Origin: Lingula anatina
Taxonomy: Eukaryota; Brachiopoda; Lingulata; Lingulida; Lingulidae
Direction of reading: 5' to 3'
Assembly (NCBI RefSeq): GCF_001039355.2
Contig: NW_019775416.1
Location: 308,811-340,772 of the forward strand
DNA: 31,962 bases
A program made the position numbers and the translations under genes. Under the pieces are notes generated by a model. The model did not search any database, was not told the origin of the DNA, and saw nothing but the letters and a program-made list of their open reading frames with translations. Position 1 is the first letter of the stretch, and each line of letters begins with the position of its first letter. Below are positions 9,319 through 19,865 of the stretch, one piece after another.

Positions 9319-11310
9319 ATTATGTATTATTTACCACTCCTGTAAGAATCTGAAAGATTTCCTGCTACCCTTCCTTTTCTTTAAATATTTTTGTCCTTTC
9401 ACTCTGAAGACAAATTATAAGTGCTGTTCTCACAGCTCCAACTTCATCAGGCTAGCAGGTTTATCTTAAAATACTTTACTTGAATGCGTGTATCCCATAT
9501 ATAGATATATTCGTACATGTATCCACGTCCACATTCATCTATGTCTGTCTATCATTTTGTGGTTCATAAGATTAATAGAAAGTTGCTTGCAGACGTAAAT
9601 GCATTTCATGTCGAGTGGATAAAAAAGATTCACTCTTACATGTATCTCACCCAAACCCAATATAGAGGTGCAAAAAGGTCACAGACATGCCCTTAAAGAT
9701 ATTAAGTGCACAGATTGCAATCTATGTTTGATTATTTCAGGTTCCCACACAAATTTCCGCTCTCCTGGAACCATGAATCTTAAAAAAATAATTAATTGTC
9801 TAACCCCGAAAAGGAACACACGTTACTGTCACAAATGCAAAATGTCCAGCTGTGGAAATGTTATACTTTGAGAATTCAGTCATCACTGGTTTTTGTACTT
9901 TGATTTATCTCGTTGTATAACGTTGTAAAAATTATGATAAAATTATCATGTATAGAGCAGTTAATTGTTTTATAGCGACTTTAGCTTGTCACTGTACATT
10001 AAAAAGATGGGGAAAATACACCCTACCGACAGTAAAAAAAGCATTAAATAAACTATTTTCCCACTCGTTATCCAAATATTATATCAGAACTGTTAACTAA
10101 GATGGAATCACAATATGTTTTTCGGTCAGCAACAGAAAATTATGTTTTCTAGCACCAAGTACTTGGACAAAATTAAACTTTCTCACAATTTTTCTGGGGA
10201 ACATACGTTACGTATTATTAGCCATAACGCAAAGCCTTTGAGTTACAGTTTAAATATTCATAAAAAATCCTTAAGTCATGTATAATTTACCATGACTGAA
10301 TCACTACAAAATATGTCGGAGCACAGTATCAAAATTCGAATTGAATGACCCGGAACTTACGTTACCGGAACATCCGTTGCCATTTAGGGCTCTTTACAAA
10401 ATGTAAAGACATGGTAAATATTATAAATTCAATTAAAATTGAGATAGTCGTGGATTTTTTTGTTCTATACACATATGTTTTATAAAATTGAATACAACTT
10501 TAAATTCATTCCATTTTATTTTGTGACACTTCAGCATGTGAAATGCACCTCTATATTTGGTTTGGGTGATCTACGTCCACATCTCTCCACCTATATGTCT
10601 GTCTATCATTGGGTCGTTCAAAAATTTAATATAAGGTTGCTTTCAGATGTAAACTATATAAAGTAGATCCCCCTCATTTAGATATGTATTGTTGTGGGAC
10701 TAAAAGACAACTAAATACTCAACACAATTTCCATGAACAGCAACACGTTGTTAGCCTAACTTTCCATGTTACTGGGATATTTTGAAAATGTTGTTGAGAT
10801 TTCTTTGTAAAGTTCCACTAAATATTTATTTATTTTTTCTTAAATTAAAAAAATCAAATTATTGCCCTTCAAACTGTAACCTAAACTACTCTTCTTTTAC
10901 TCGTTGCGTATGGCGGCAGGTCGGCAATTAGCACGAAAATCTCATTCAGTGGCACCCCTGTTTTATGTTTTCTGATATTTGTTCAAGGTGGTCGCAGTTT
11001 TTCTTTATTTTCTATTGCTTTTAAGTTCTTACAGCTACCAAAACTTGGCAAAAGACAAAAAATTTCGAAAGTATTATGGATAAGCAGGCACGGCAAGGAG
11101 CGAGGAAATTCGGGAGAAGTTTTGCATTTTTAAATGGCGTTCGTTTAAACGGTAACTGAAGCAGTCTACTTGTAAAAGCTCGCGGTTTAAATGACCGGCA
11201 TGTCGGTCGGTTCCTTTCGAAACAAGCTTCGTCCCATGACAACATTTTAATACACAGTGTTCAGGATGGTATATAGCATACAAAGAGTTGATCTGGTTTT
11301 GCCTCTGGTG
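9319..11310. other. AT-rich intergenic with diverged repeats
   Basis: No gene is recognised. About 80 bp at 9524-9602 (CGTCCACAT...GTCTGTCTATCATT...AGACGTAAA) recurs in the same orientation at 10574-10656. A 26-bp segment at 9647-9672 recurs inverted at 10544-10569 with one mismatch. These look like pieces of an old interspersed repeat that I cannot name. Confidence 0.5.
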
Positions 11311-11316
11311 TTTATT
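11311..11316 (-). terminator. candidate poly(A) signal of NXPE-like gene 1
   Basis: Plus-strand TTTATT reads AATAAA on the minus strand, about 145 bp after the stop codon of the gene at 11461-12630. Confidence 0.4.
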
Positions 11317-11460
11317 CCTTATTGAATATTGTTTACTGCAATCTCTAATCTCCATCAATGAAATTAAGAAAGCAGTTATGTGACGGCACATTTTCGTGAA
11401 TGCAAATCAAGAAAAAAATTCGGCATTTTAATATGTAATATTGATTTTCCTGTGTGATGT

Positions 11461-12630
11461 CTAGGAATTATCTATTTGACACAACGTGGCCCAGAACAAT
11501 GACATGACTTTCTGGTACCATAAGGCGTAAAAGTGAACACCGTCCCCATTCCAGTGCAATACGTCTTTGGAAATTTCAAACAAGTCATACATGGGGTATA
11601 AATTAGTTGCATTTTTTTCAACAATACATTTCCTAATCACAGATGCGCTGATTACATTTAGCTGCTTGATGAATTCGTTGCTCTTAACATCCCTCCATTT
11701 GACTGGTTGCTTTGAAGGATCGATATGCGGTGAATTCCAATATAATATTTTAGTTGTTTTTGGTATAACAGAGACAATGAGGTCAATGAACCAAGTAAAA
11801 TCACGGGCAAAATCACGGGGCGTACGTTTCTGTGCCTCGTGTACATGTACAGCGTATATGTTAATAACATCTGGATAACCTGACAGCGGCCAATACTCGC
11901 GGAAATATACTTCTTGCGTTGTCACAGACTCTTGGCAATAAATCTGGCTAATATTCTTCAGCCTGATATCACAATCACCCTTCCAGAAGTTTCTTTTTGT
12001 GGTTATTTCGTGGTCCTTTGTGAATTCGGTTATTAACACTTCGATGTCTGTAGTGACGTTGAGATTTGGTGCTGTGCATCGAACCAGCTCTCCAGCACAC
12101 CCACCACAGTCTCTCTTTGCCACTCTGATAGATTTAATATCCAAAGGAGGGCTAAAATAACTCAGAGTGGGTGTTCTTATACTTCTAGATTCACTTTTAA
12201 GTTCCTTGCACTTAAAAATCCCTTCACCCCGTTTCATAGCCGCCATATATTTCATCGATTGAGAATCACCAGTCTGTCCTATCTTCCTTATCTTTTTCCT
12301 TTTTAAACATGAACCAAGCTGAGCATCGCTCAGTAATTTTGGAAAAATGCACTCTTTGGGCAGCCATGTTTCGTTTACCCATTTTCCGTTTCCGAGAAAC
12401 CTTTTGTTTTTTATCAAGTATTGCTGTAGAAAATCTAAACTACATATCTGCAACCGTCGAAAACGACCACTTGCTATGTGTCGATTGGAATTACGTGTCA
12501 TCCACACATTGTCAAGTTTCACTCTCGGTCCATTGAAATCCAAATAAACGCAGTACGCTGTTATGGTAAAAAGTATAAAAAACATGCCACTTGCTACGCG
12601 CATGTTTGGTTGAAGGTGTTCTGCGCCCAT
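11461..12630 (-). CDS. NXPE/PC-esterase-like type II membrane protein, copy 1
   Basis: 389 residues in a single coding exon. A short basic N-terminus is followed by one membrane segment (about 11-31), fitting a signal anchor with the catalytic part in the Golgi lumen or outside the cell. The domain begins C-x-LDFLQQYL, then GKWVNETWLPKEC (80s-90s). It holds G121-D122-S123 (nucleophile block of the SGNH/PC-esterase fold) and ends HWNGDGVHF with D363 and H366. Candidate N-glycosylation sites are N86, N191, N226 and N340. The Ig-like N-terminal domain of vertebrate NXPE proteins is absent. Known of relatives: GDSL/SGNH esterases or acyltransferases (CASD1, plant TBL), and vertebrate NXPE1 has been linked to sialic acid O-acetylation. 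The substrate here is unknown. A 13-nt leader separates the ATG from a candidate acceptor (AAG at 12646-12644); the paired donor CAG|GTGAGC ends an upstream leader exon at 12842. The C-terminus (QIDNS) and 3' flank differ from copies 2-4. Confidence 0.8.
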   Translation of the reverse strand: MGAEHLQPNMRVASGMFFILFTITAYCVYLDFNGPRVKLDNVWMTRNSNRHIASGRFRRLQICSLDFLQQYLIKNKRFLGNGKWVNETWLPKECIFPKLLSDAQLGSCLKRKKIRKIGQTGDSQSMKYMAAMKRGEGIFKCKELKSESRSIRTPTLSYFSPPLDIKSIRVAKRDCGGCAGELVRCTAPNLNVTTDIEVLITEFTKDHEITTKRNFWKGDCDIRLKNISQIYCQESVTTQEVYFREYWPLSGYPDVINIYAVHVHEAQKRTPRDFARDFTWFIDLIVSVIPKTTKILYWNSPHIDPSKQPVKWRDVKSNEFIKQLNVISASVIRKCIVEKNATNLYPMYDLFEISKDVLHWNGDGVHFYALWYQKVMSLFWATLCQIDNS

Positions 12631-12911
12631 CTTTAGGAGACTCCTTAAAATGAATGAAATTTAAAAATAAAGAAGCAAACTTCCTTAAAAGCTTTTTGAG
12701 CTTATGCTAATTTAACATTATTTTGAAATTATAATATTTATGTTTCGAATAATATTCAAAACAATAGTTCAATCCTTAACAATTGACGTTGATCATTTCA
12801 CAGTAGTTTTATTTTTAAATACAAACAAAAAGGCTGCTCACCTGTAAATTATTAGGCCAATTAACATGCTCATAATATTTAACAATGCAATGACCCTATG
12901 GCCTAGATCAT

Positions 12912-12960
12912 ATCCCAATCATAAAAATGGCCCAGTCCAGTAACTGGACTAGATTGGGAT
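12912..12960. repeat. conserved hairpin upstream of gene 1
   Basis: Arms ATCCCAAT and ATTGGGAT enclose a near-perfect inner palindrome (CAGTCCAGT-A-ACTGGACT core, one mismatch in the outer arm). The same structure sits at the homologous place upstream of genes 2 and 3. It lies upstream of the leader-exon donor at 12842, so it may be transcribed. Confidence 0.6.
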
Positions 12961-12977
12961 CTGGCCTGTGATATATG

Positions 12978-13574
12978 CAGGCCCGTAGCCGGGGTGGGGG
13001 TGGGGGTGGGGGGCAGCCCCCCCTGGAAATTGGGGTGCAAAAAAATAATCGCAAAGGTAAAAAAAATAATTGCAAAGTTGGTATCAATTCTGTGAGAAAA
13101 GGCACTTATGGCCACTAGACAATCATTCAACAATCTGTTTACAAAGGTGTATTGTTTTTAGCCAACTCAGTTCATGCCAAAAAGCTCACCCTCCCTGAGG
13201 AAGCTATCCCCCAGGCCAATTGGCGTGTTGTGTTGAAAAAATGACTGTACTTATGGGAAAATGAACCCACAATTTCTGACTTCTGATTGACCAATAAATA
13301 ACAGTTAAAATGCACTGGAATGCAGTATTATACATACAGTTTTTAAAAATTTTCCACACCGTGGGAGGGGGACACCCCCTGCCACCCCCTCCCCCCTCGG
13401 GGGCTTCGCCCCCTCGTGTCCGCTTACTGCCCCCCCCCCCCCCTGGCATTTTGCTCAGGCTACGGCCCTGTCCACTCTGGGTAAAATTTGATCTAGATAC
13501 ATGAAGTTTTTATGGGAAAAGGTCCACTTTTTCAGAAAAAGAACCCCCTTTTGAAATTGCTGGCTACGGGCCTG
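12978..13574. mobile_element. inverted-repeat element (MITE-like) with CAGGCCCGTAGCC ends
   Basis: The ends are CAGGCCCGTAGCC and GGCTACGGGCCTG. TATATG flanks both sides (12972-12977 and 13575-13580), and the homologous empty site in copy 2 (around 19873-19890) has it once. The interior holds G-rich and C-rich tracts (12990-13025 and 13366-13442) and a second GGCTACGGCCCTG-like sequence, suggesting a nested or composite insertion. There is no coding capacity. It is related to the 167-bp element at 26176. Confidence 0.75.
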
Positions 13575-13978
13575 TATATGTATATTGCATATGCCAATAA
13601 ATCATGCAACACATGAACGTATAAGTAAGGGAGAACATAACGGACAACTGCTAAAAAAATTTAATATCTGGGCCTGCGGGCCCCACCAAAATCCACAAGA
13701 ATTCTGTGTAAAAGCTCAAAATCTCTTTTCCGTCATGTCGCCATGTCTGCACATACAATACATCATACAGGAGAAGATAAACAAACCTGAATTTTTCTTA
13801 CAAATACATCTTAACTTACTGAGATCTCATTTTCAATTCCTTCATCATAAAATTGTAATGCTGTACAGTGTAAAACAAAAATAGAAACCATGTTTAAGGT
13901 TACAGAGACGACAATATTTTCATTTAAAAGTTGTTCTTCGTTATGAAGGGAAATACGGTAGTATAGGTCTACACGTAC

Positions 13979-14179
13979 CTTCAGACTGACCTCCAAATGA
14001 ATACAGTTGTCGTAATTACTTTGTGTTTGTTTTTTCCCTCTACCGTGGGAACAAAGTTGATCACTCTCTAGTGCAGTTTAGTCCAGCTTTTGACCCCCAC
14101 TTCGATATGTAGTTCCTCGTGTGTCAGTTTTTAAGAAATAAAACGGTTCTTATATACCTGTATATATAGCATTTATATA
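13979..14179 (-). promoter_or_regulatory. candidate promoter and first leader exon, gene 1
   Basis: On the minus strand, TATATAAAT (14179-14171) is followed about 190 bp later by a splice donor TGAAG|GTACGT (exon end 13979). The arrangement is conserved in all five blocks of the array. A 5' leader exon of roughly 165 nt is inferred. Transcription start and exon joining are not shown by the sequence alone. Confidence 0.4.
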
Positions 14180-14674
14180 GCACTTCCGCGAATGAAGTCT
14201 CACGCTGGCATCTTTACTATATATATACTGGTACAATCTCGAATGTATGAATTTTAAATTATAAATACCTCAGCCACAGAAAAAAATGTAGAGATCATTC
14301 GGTCAGTCAGTAATTGATCTCGAGAAACGTAACATCACCGCTGTGTGTTAGTTGGGCCAACGTCAGAAAGAGGGGCGAAGTGGTGAAACTTCACATGTAC
14401 GGCAGATGGAACCAGTAGGGCCTACAGAGTAACCCTGTAACGATTCTGAGGTTACTCAAATTAAAAATTTAAATGGCGTGAAATATAATTAGCATTTTGC
14501 TTCATTCTTCTGTAAATATGTCACCATTGAATGAATCGAATTAGACGGATGGGTCGTGTTAATGCTGGCGAGGGGGATTAGTGTGCATTATCGGAAAAAA
14601 GTTTTTCTCGCTATTTCCCACTACGCTTATTACGCGTGTGCAATACAGATCTGGCAGGTAACAAGCGTGTGCTT

Positions 14675-14803
14675 ATGGATATTTTGAGTCAATCTAAGTT
14701 GGAAGAAATTTATCATCTGATGAACCTCGGTCCATTCCGTCTGATTGCTAGAGAAGAAAGCACTGCTCAGAATAAGCTCCAAGTTGATATTCAGGTTATT
14801 TAA
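14675..14803 (+). other. 42-codon ORF recurring in the spacer, coding status unknown
   Basis: The frame starts ATG GAT ATT TTG and encodes MDILSQSKLEEIYHLMNLG and onward to a TAA. Its composition is protein-like, and the same frame runs a further 27 codons upstream without an ATG. It is intact at 16811-16939 and 20915-21043. The ATG is lost (ATA) in the block at 22204-24310, and the frame is broken by indels near 27330-27440. I do not recognise the product. It may be an old captured exon carried along with the array. Confidence 0.25.
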
Positions 14804-14880
14804 GCTTAATTGTCAATTGTCCGCTTCTGCTAACCCCGACTTCTCCATAGAACACATGAAACCCTTCTTCTTGGTCTGTT

Positions 14881-14910
14881 CTAAGATCTAATCCGTTTAT
14901 TAGATCTTAG
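14881..14910. mobile_element. 30-bp palindromic insertion with 7-8 bp duplicated flank
   Basis: CTAAGATCTAA and TTAGATCTTAG flank an 8-nt loop. The unit is bounded by GTCTGTT on both sides (14874-14880 and 14911-14917). Homologous sites at 21114-21120 and 27507-27513 have GTCTGTT once and no palindrome. It is also present at 17017-17046 and 23330-23359. This has the form of a very small transposon insertion or an internally deleted remnant. Confidence 0.7.
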
Positions 14911-15109
14911 GTCTGTTTGACATTATAATAACAAACCTATAATTGCCGTTAGGCCTGCTTGAATAGTATTGTATATATATATTCTGATATGGGGCACACG
15001 TATATGCCCGCAGCGCAATAAAGACTCAGTTAACAGTTAACGAAGGAAAATCTTATTTTTTGCTGCCCTAACTACTTATAAAATCTCTCAGGATTAATTA
15101 ATTATTTAT

Positions 15110-15385
15110 GTGCCGTGCTTAATTGAACGTAAAAGCATGAGGAATACAACGGAGGCTGCAATCACAGCGACATTAAGTGGACTGATGACAATTCATAAAG
15201 CTGTAGGTCGGGTGCGGGTCAAAAATGAACCCGGATACAACTTTGTTGAAATCATAGTATATTTAGGGATTTTCTTTCCGCTTTACTTCCCTTTGCAGAT
15301 CAATTATAAATATGGTAAAGTGTCGGCAAATAATAATGAAAAGGAAATGTTATATTCAAAGAAAGGAAGTAGAATGGTTTCGTGA
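15110..15385 (+). other. 91-codon open frame in the spacer, probably non-coding
   Basis: The frame has no ATG at its start (GTG; the first ATG is 9 codons in) and recurs at 17246, 21308 and 23555. The reading frame diverges at its end through indels, and the version near 28040-28320 is broken. It has no recognisable domain. The conservation follows from recent duplication of the whole block rather than from visible protein constraint. Confidence 0.25.
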
Positions 15386-15883
15386 CACCTGAGAGTCCGT
15401 TAATCGTTAAACTTCACCTGTCTCCATCGCTATTGTGAGAGTGTCTCAAAATCCAGAAACTTCCAGATCAGATTCTGGTTAACGGTCATAATTCTTTGAA
15501 CGATTTCGGATGTGTTACACATATGTCTCTCGGATTAGGGTTAAAGTGTTGAAATTTCAAGGTAAATCAATCTTTAATTTTAGAAATATCTAACGCTAAC
15601 TGTTTGCTCGGTGCCTTTTGAGAGACAAGTGGCGAACAAGATCTCATAAAACACTAGTATATGTATTGTAAGCGGTGCTTGCCCCTCGTGACAATATTCC
15701 GGGCCTAATATATATAGTTGCACAAATTTTAGATAAGTTTCAATTAACCTCTGAACCCCTAGGGCGCTGGTTTTGAGCATTTGCTTTAATTATTGACTAA
15801 TATGTTTATGTAAGTTTATGTAATTTTGTAAGTGATTGGTTACATGTGTTCCCTCTGATCATAAATCTACCAGGGCGACAGAN

Positions 15884-18018
15884 TGCACATACAATACATC
15901 ATACAGGAGAAGATAAACAAACCTGAATTTTTCTTACAAATACATCTTAACTTACTGAGATCTCATTTTCAATTCCTTCATCATAAAATTGTAATGCTGT
16001 ACAGTGTAAAACAAAAATAGAAACCATGTTTAAGGTTACAGAGACGACAATATTTTCATTTAAAAGTTGTTCTTCGTTATGAAGGGAAATACGGTAGTAT
16101 AGGTCTACACGTACCTTCAGACTGACCTCCAAATGAATACAGTTGTCGTAATTACTTTGTGTTTGTTTTTTCCCTCTACCGTGGGAACAAAGTTGATCAC
16201 TCTCTAGTGCAGTTTAGTCCAGCTTTTGACCCCCACTTCGATATGTAGTTCCTCGTGTGTCAGTTTTTAAGAAATAAAACGGTTCTTATATACCTGTATA
16301 TATAGCATTTATATAGCACTTCCGCGAATGAAGTCTCACGCTGGCATCTTTACTATATATATACTGGTACAATCTCGAATGTATGAATTTTAAATTATAA
16401 ATACCTCAGCCACAGAAAAAAATGTAGAGATCATTCGGTCAGTCAGTAATTGATCTCGAGAAACGTAACATCACCGCTGTGTGTTAGTTGGGCCAACGTC
16501 AGAAAGAGGGGCGAAGTGGTGAAACTTCACATGTACGGCAGATGGAACCAGTAGGGCCTACAGAGTAACCCTGTAACGATTCTGAGGTTACTCAAATTAA
16601 AAATTTAAATGGCGTGAAATATAATTAGCATTTTGCTTCATTCTTCTGTAAATATGTCACCATTGAATGAATCGAATTAGACGGATGGGTCGTGTTAATG
16701 CTGGCGAGGGGGATTAGTGTGCATTATCGGAAAAAAGTTTTTCTCGCTATTTCCCACTACGCTTATTACGCGTGTGCAATACAGATCTGGCAGGTAACAA
16801 GCGTGTGCTTATGGATATTTTGAGTCAATCTAAGTTGGAAGAAATTTATCATCTGATGAACCTCGGTCCATTCCGTCTGATTGCTAGAGAAGAAAGCACT
16901 GCTCAGAATAAGCTCCAAGTTGATATTCAGGTTATTTAAGCTTAATTGTCAATTGTCCGCTTCTGCTAACCCCGACTTCTCCATAGAACACATGAAACCC
17001 TTCTTCTTGGTCTGTTCTAAGATCTAATCCGTTTATTAGATCTTAGGTCTGTTTGACATTATAATAACAAACCTATAATTGCCGTTAGGCCTGCTTGAAT
17101 AGTATTGTATATATATATTCTGATATGGGGCACACGTATATGCCCGCAGCGCAATAAAGACTCAGTTAACAGTTAACGAAGGAAAATCTTATTTTTTGCT
17201 GCCCTAACTACTTATAAAATCTCTCAGGATTAATTAATTATTTATGTGCCGTGCTTAATTGAACGTAAAAGCATGAGGAATACAACGGAGGCTGCAATCA
17301 CAGCGACATTAAGTGGACTGATGACAATTCATAAAGCTGTAGGTCGGGTGCGGGTCAAAAATGAACCCGGATACAACTTTGTTGAAATCACAGTATATTT
17401 AGGGATTTTCTTTCCGCTTTACTTCCCTTTGCAGATCAATTATAAATATGGTAAAGTGTCGGCAAATAATAATGAAAAGGAAATGTTATATTCAAAGAAA
17501 GGAAGTAGAATGGTTTCGTGACACCTGAGAGTCCGTTAATCGTTAAACTTCACCTGTCTCCATCGCTATTGTGAGAGTGTCTCAAAATCCAGAAACTTCC
17601 AGATCAGATTCTGGTTAACGGTCATAATTCTTTGAACGATTTCGGATGTGTTACACATATGTCTCTCGGATTAGGGTTAAAGTGTTGAAATTTCAAGGTA
17701 AATCAATCTTTAATTTTAGAAATATCTAACGCTAACTGTTTGCTCGGTGCCTTTTGAGAGACAAGTGGCGAACAAGATCTCATAAAACACTAGTATATGT
17801 ATTGTAAGCGGTGCTTGCCCCTCGTGACAATATTCCGGGCCTAATATATATAGTTGCACAAATTTTAGATAAGTTTCAATTAACCTCTGAACCCCTAGGG
17901 CGCTGGTTTTGAGCATTTGCTTTAATTATTGACTAATATGTTTATGTAAGTTTATGTAATTTTGTAAGTGATTGGTTACATGTGTTCCCTCTGATCATAA
18001 ATCTACCAGGGCGACAGA
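15884..18018. repeat. array block A2, near-identical to A1
   Basis: Repeats 13748-15882 at constant offset 2136, with only scattered substitutions (for example ATAGTATATT versus ACAGTATATT near 15256/17392). It begins immediately after N15883, inside the leader region, with no NXPE gene of its own next to it. It includes the TATA region (16315-16307), leader donor (exon end 16115) and palindrome (17017-17046). It is either a genuine tandem copy with the intervening gene lost in the gap, or an assembly duplicate. Confidence 0.85.
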
Positions 18019-18238
18019 TTGATTTTTCACAGAAATTAACAGATATGTCTCTAGGTAAAAAGACAGCCATTTTGGTCTGATGTATAGTATTCCATTCTGA
18101 TGAGCCGTAGGGGTCAAGGGTTTAATAAATTGAATTGAATTTAATAATTCTTTTTTAAAGAATTAAACGTTTGATTTTCTTTTCTTCAAAAAGAGTATTA
18201 CTATTTTTTTATGTTTTGAATTCTATCTGTGTGTCATT

Positions 18239-18240
<2 letters not shown>

Positions 18241-18270
<30 letters not shown>
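18241..18270 (+). repeat. (AAT)10 microsatellite
   Basis: Ten AAT units downstream of gene 2. The homologous sites downstream of genes 3 and 4 (about 24551-24568 and 29046-29068) have shorter runs. Confidence 0.9.
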
Positions 18271-18367
18271 TTTTAAAACGTGCTTATGTAGTGTTCACGT
18301 TGAATAGAAACTTCAAAAATAGCGACTATCTTTTGAGTAATTTTCGCAAATTGATTTTAAAGAATAA

Positions 18368-19531
18368 TCAATCTTGGCACAACGTGGCCCAAAACAGTGA
18401 TATGACTTTCTTGTACCAAATTGGTTCAAAGTGAACACCATCCCCATTCCAGTGCAATACGTCATTGGATATTTCATACAAGTCAAACATGGGGTATAAA
18501 TTAGTTACATTTTTTTCAATTATATTTTTCCTAATCACAGATGCGCTGATTGCATTCAACTGCTTGATGAATTCATTGCTCGTAACATCCCTCCATTTGA
18601 CTGGTTGCTTTGAAGGATCGACATGCGGTGAATTCCAATATAATATTTTAGTTGTTTTTGGTATAACAGAGACAATGAGGTCAATGAACCAAGTAAAATC
18701 ACGGGCAAAGTCACGGGGCGTACGTTTCTGTGCCTCGTGCACATGTACAGCGTATATGTTAATGACATCTGGATAACCTGACAGCGGCCAATACTCGCGG
18801 AAATATACTTCTTGCGTTGTCACAGACTCTTGGCAATATATTTGGCTAATATTCCTCAGTCTGACATCACAATCACCATTCCTGGAATTTCTTTTTGTGG
18901 TAATTTCGTGGTCCTTTGTATATTCGGTTATTAACACTTCGATGTCTGTAGTGACGTTGAGATTTGGTGCTGTGCATCGAACCAGTTCTCCAGCACACCC
19001 ACCACAGTCTCTGTTTGCCACTCTGATAGATTTGATGTCCAAAGGAGGGCTAAAATAATAAGGAGAGGGTGTTCTTATACTTCTAGATTCACTTTTAAGT
19101 TCCTTGCACTTAAAAATCCCTTCACCCTGTTTCATAGCCGCCATATATTTCATCGATTGAGAATCACCAGTCTGTCCTATCTTCCTTATCTTTTTCCATT
19201 TTAAACATGAACCAAGCTGAGCAGCGCTCAGTAATTTTGGAAAAATGCACTCTTTGGGCAGCCATGTTTCGTTTACCCATTTTCCGTTTCCGAGAAACCT
19301 TTTGTTTTTTATCAAGTATTGCTGCAGAAAATCTAAACTACACATCTGCAACTGTCGAAAACGATCACTTGCTATGTGTCGATTGGAATTACGTGTCATC
19401 CATACATTGTCAAGTTTCACTCTCGGTCCATTGAAATCCAAATAAACGCAGTACGCTGTTATGGCAAAAAGTATAAAAAACATGCCACTTGCTAGGCGCA
19501 TGTTTAGTTGAAGGTGTTCTGCGCCCATCAT
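18368..19531 (-). CDS. NXPE/PC-esterase-like type II membrane protein, copy 2
   Basis: 387 residues, or 386 if the second Met at 19528 is used: a local ATGATG makes two adjacent starts, and the second matches the start of copies 1 and 3. One membrane segment lies near 12-32. The GDS nucleophile block is at 122-124 and the HWNGDGVHF active-site segment has D364 and H367. The first half is very close to copies 1 and 3. In the middle (about 203-226) it shares EYTKDHE...RNGDC...LRN with copy 3, against EFTKDHE...LKN in copies 1 and 4. A 5' leader intron is inferred from donor CAG|GTGAGC (exon end 19748) and an AAG acceptor just before the ATG. Same predicted role as copy 1: a Golgi or cell-surface SGNH-fold esterase or acyltransferase with unknown substrate. 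Confidence 0.8.
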   Translation of the reverse strand: MMGAEHLQLNMRLASGMFFILFAITAYCVYLDFNGPRVKLDNVWMTRNSNRHIASDRFRQLQMCSLDFLQQYLIKNKRFLGNGKWVNETWLPKECIFPKLLSAAQLGSCLKWKKIRKIGQTGDSQSMKYMAAMKQGEGIFKCKELKSESRSIRTPSPYYFSPPLDIKSIRVANRDCGGCAGELVRCTAPNLNVTTDIEVLITEYTKDHEITTKRNSRNGDCDVRLRNISQIYCQESVTTQEVYFREYWPLSGYPDVINIYAVHVHEAQKRTPRDFARDFTWFIDLIVSVIPKTTKILYWNSPHVDPSKQPVKWRDVTSNEFIKQLNAISASVIRKNIIEKNVTNLYPMFDLYEISNDVLHWNGDGVHFEPIWYKKVISLFWATLCQD

Positions 19532-19817
19532 TAGGAGACTCCTTAAATGAATGAAATTTAAAAATAAAGAAGCAAAGAGAAGCGCTTTCTTAAAAGCTTT
19601 TTGAGCTTATGCTAATTTAACATTATTTTGGAATTATAATTTTTATGTTTCAAATAATATTCAAAACAATAGTTCAATCCTTAACAATTGACGTTGATCA
19701 TTTCACAGTAGTTTTTTTTTTTAAATACAAACAAAAAGGCTGCTCACCTGTAAATTATTAGGCCAATTAACATGCTCATAATATTTAACAATGCAATGAC
19801 CCTATGGCCTAGATCAT

Positions 19818-19865
19818 ATCCCAATCATTAAATGGCCTAGTCCAGTAACTGGACTAGATTGGGAT
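19818..19865. repeat. conserved hairpin upstream of gene 2
   Basis: Outer arms ATCCCAAT (19818-19825) and ATTGGGAT (19858-19865) enclose a perfect inner palindrome at 19837-19857 with 10-bp arms around a single A. It is the best-preserved of the three copies. Confidence 0.7.

Larger units (their letters stand above)
13748..15882. repeat. array block A1 (leader, promoter, spacer)
   Basis: About 2.1 kb that is repeated, essentially base for base with no length change, at 15884-18018 (offset 2136). It holds the leader exon, TATA region and a spacer with two recurrent open frames (14675-14803 and 15110-15385, plus strand). This is type A: it carries the 59-bp segment near 13803-13861 and the 30-bp palindrome at 14881-14910. 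No other gene is recognised in the spacer. Confidence 0.85.

Noticed and set aside
11567-11878. Plus-strand open frame of 103 codons, repeated under genes 2-4
   Set aside because: It is the antisense shadow of the conserved NXPE coding exon and has no independent motif.
13811-13996. Minus-strand open frame MEVSLKV..., recurring in several blocks
   Set aside because: It lacks an ATG (TTG start), crosses the conserved donor TGAAG|GTACGT and changes its C-terminal reading between block types. Better explained as leader exon plus intron.
15420-15500. Heat-shock-element-like GAAACTTCCAGA and a CCAGAA/TTCTGG inverted pair in each spacer
   Set aside because: The third HSE unit is imperfect, the motif is far from the inferred promoter, and its conservation is explained by block duplication.
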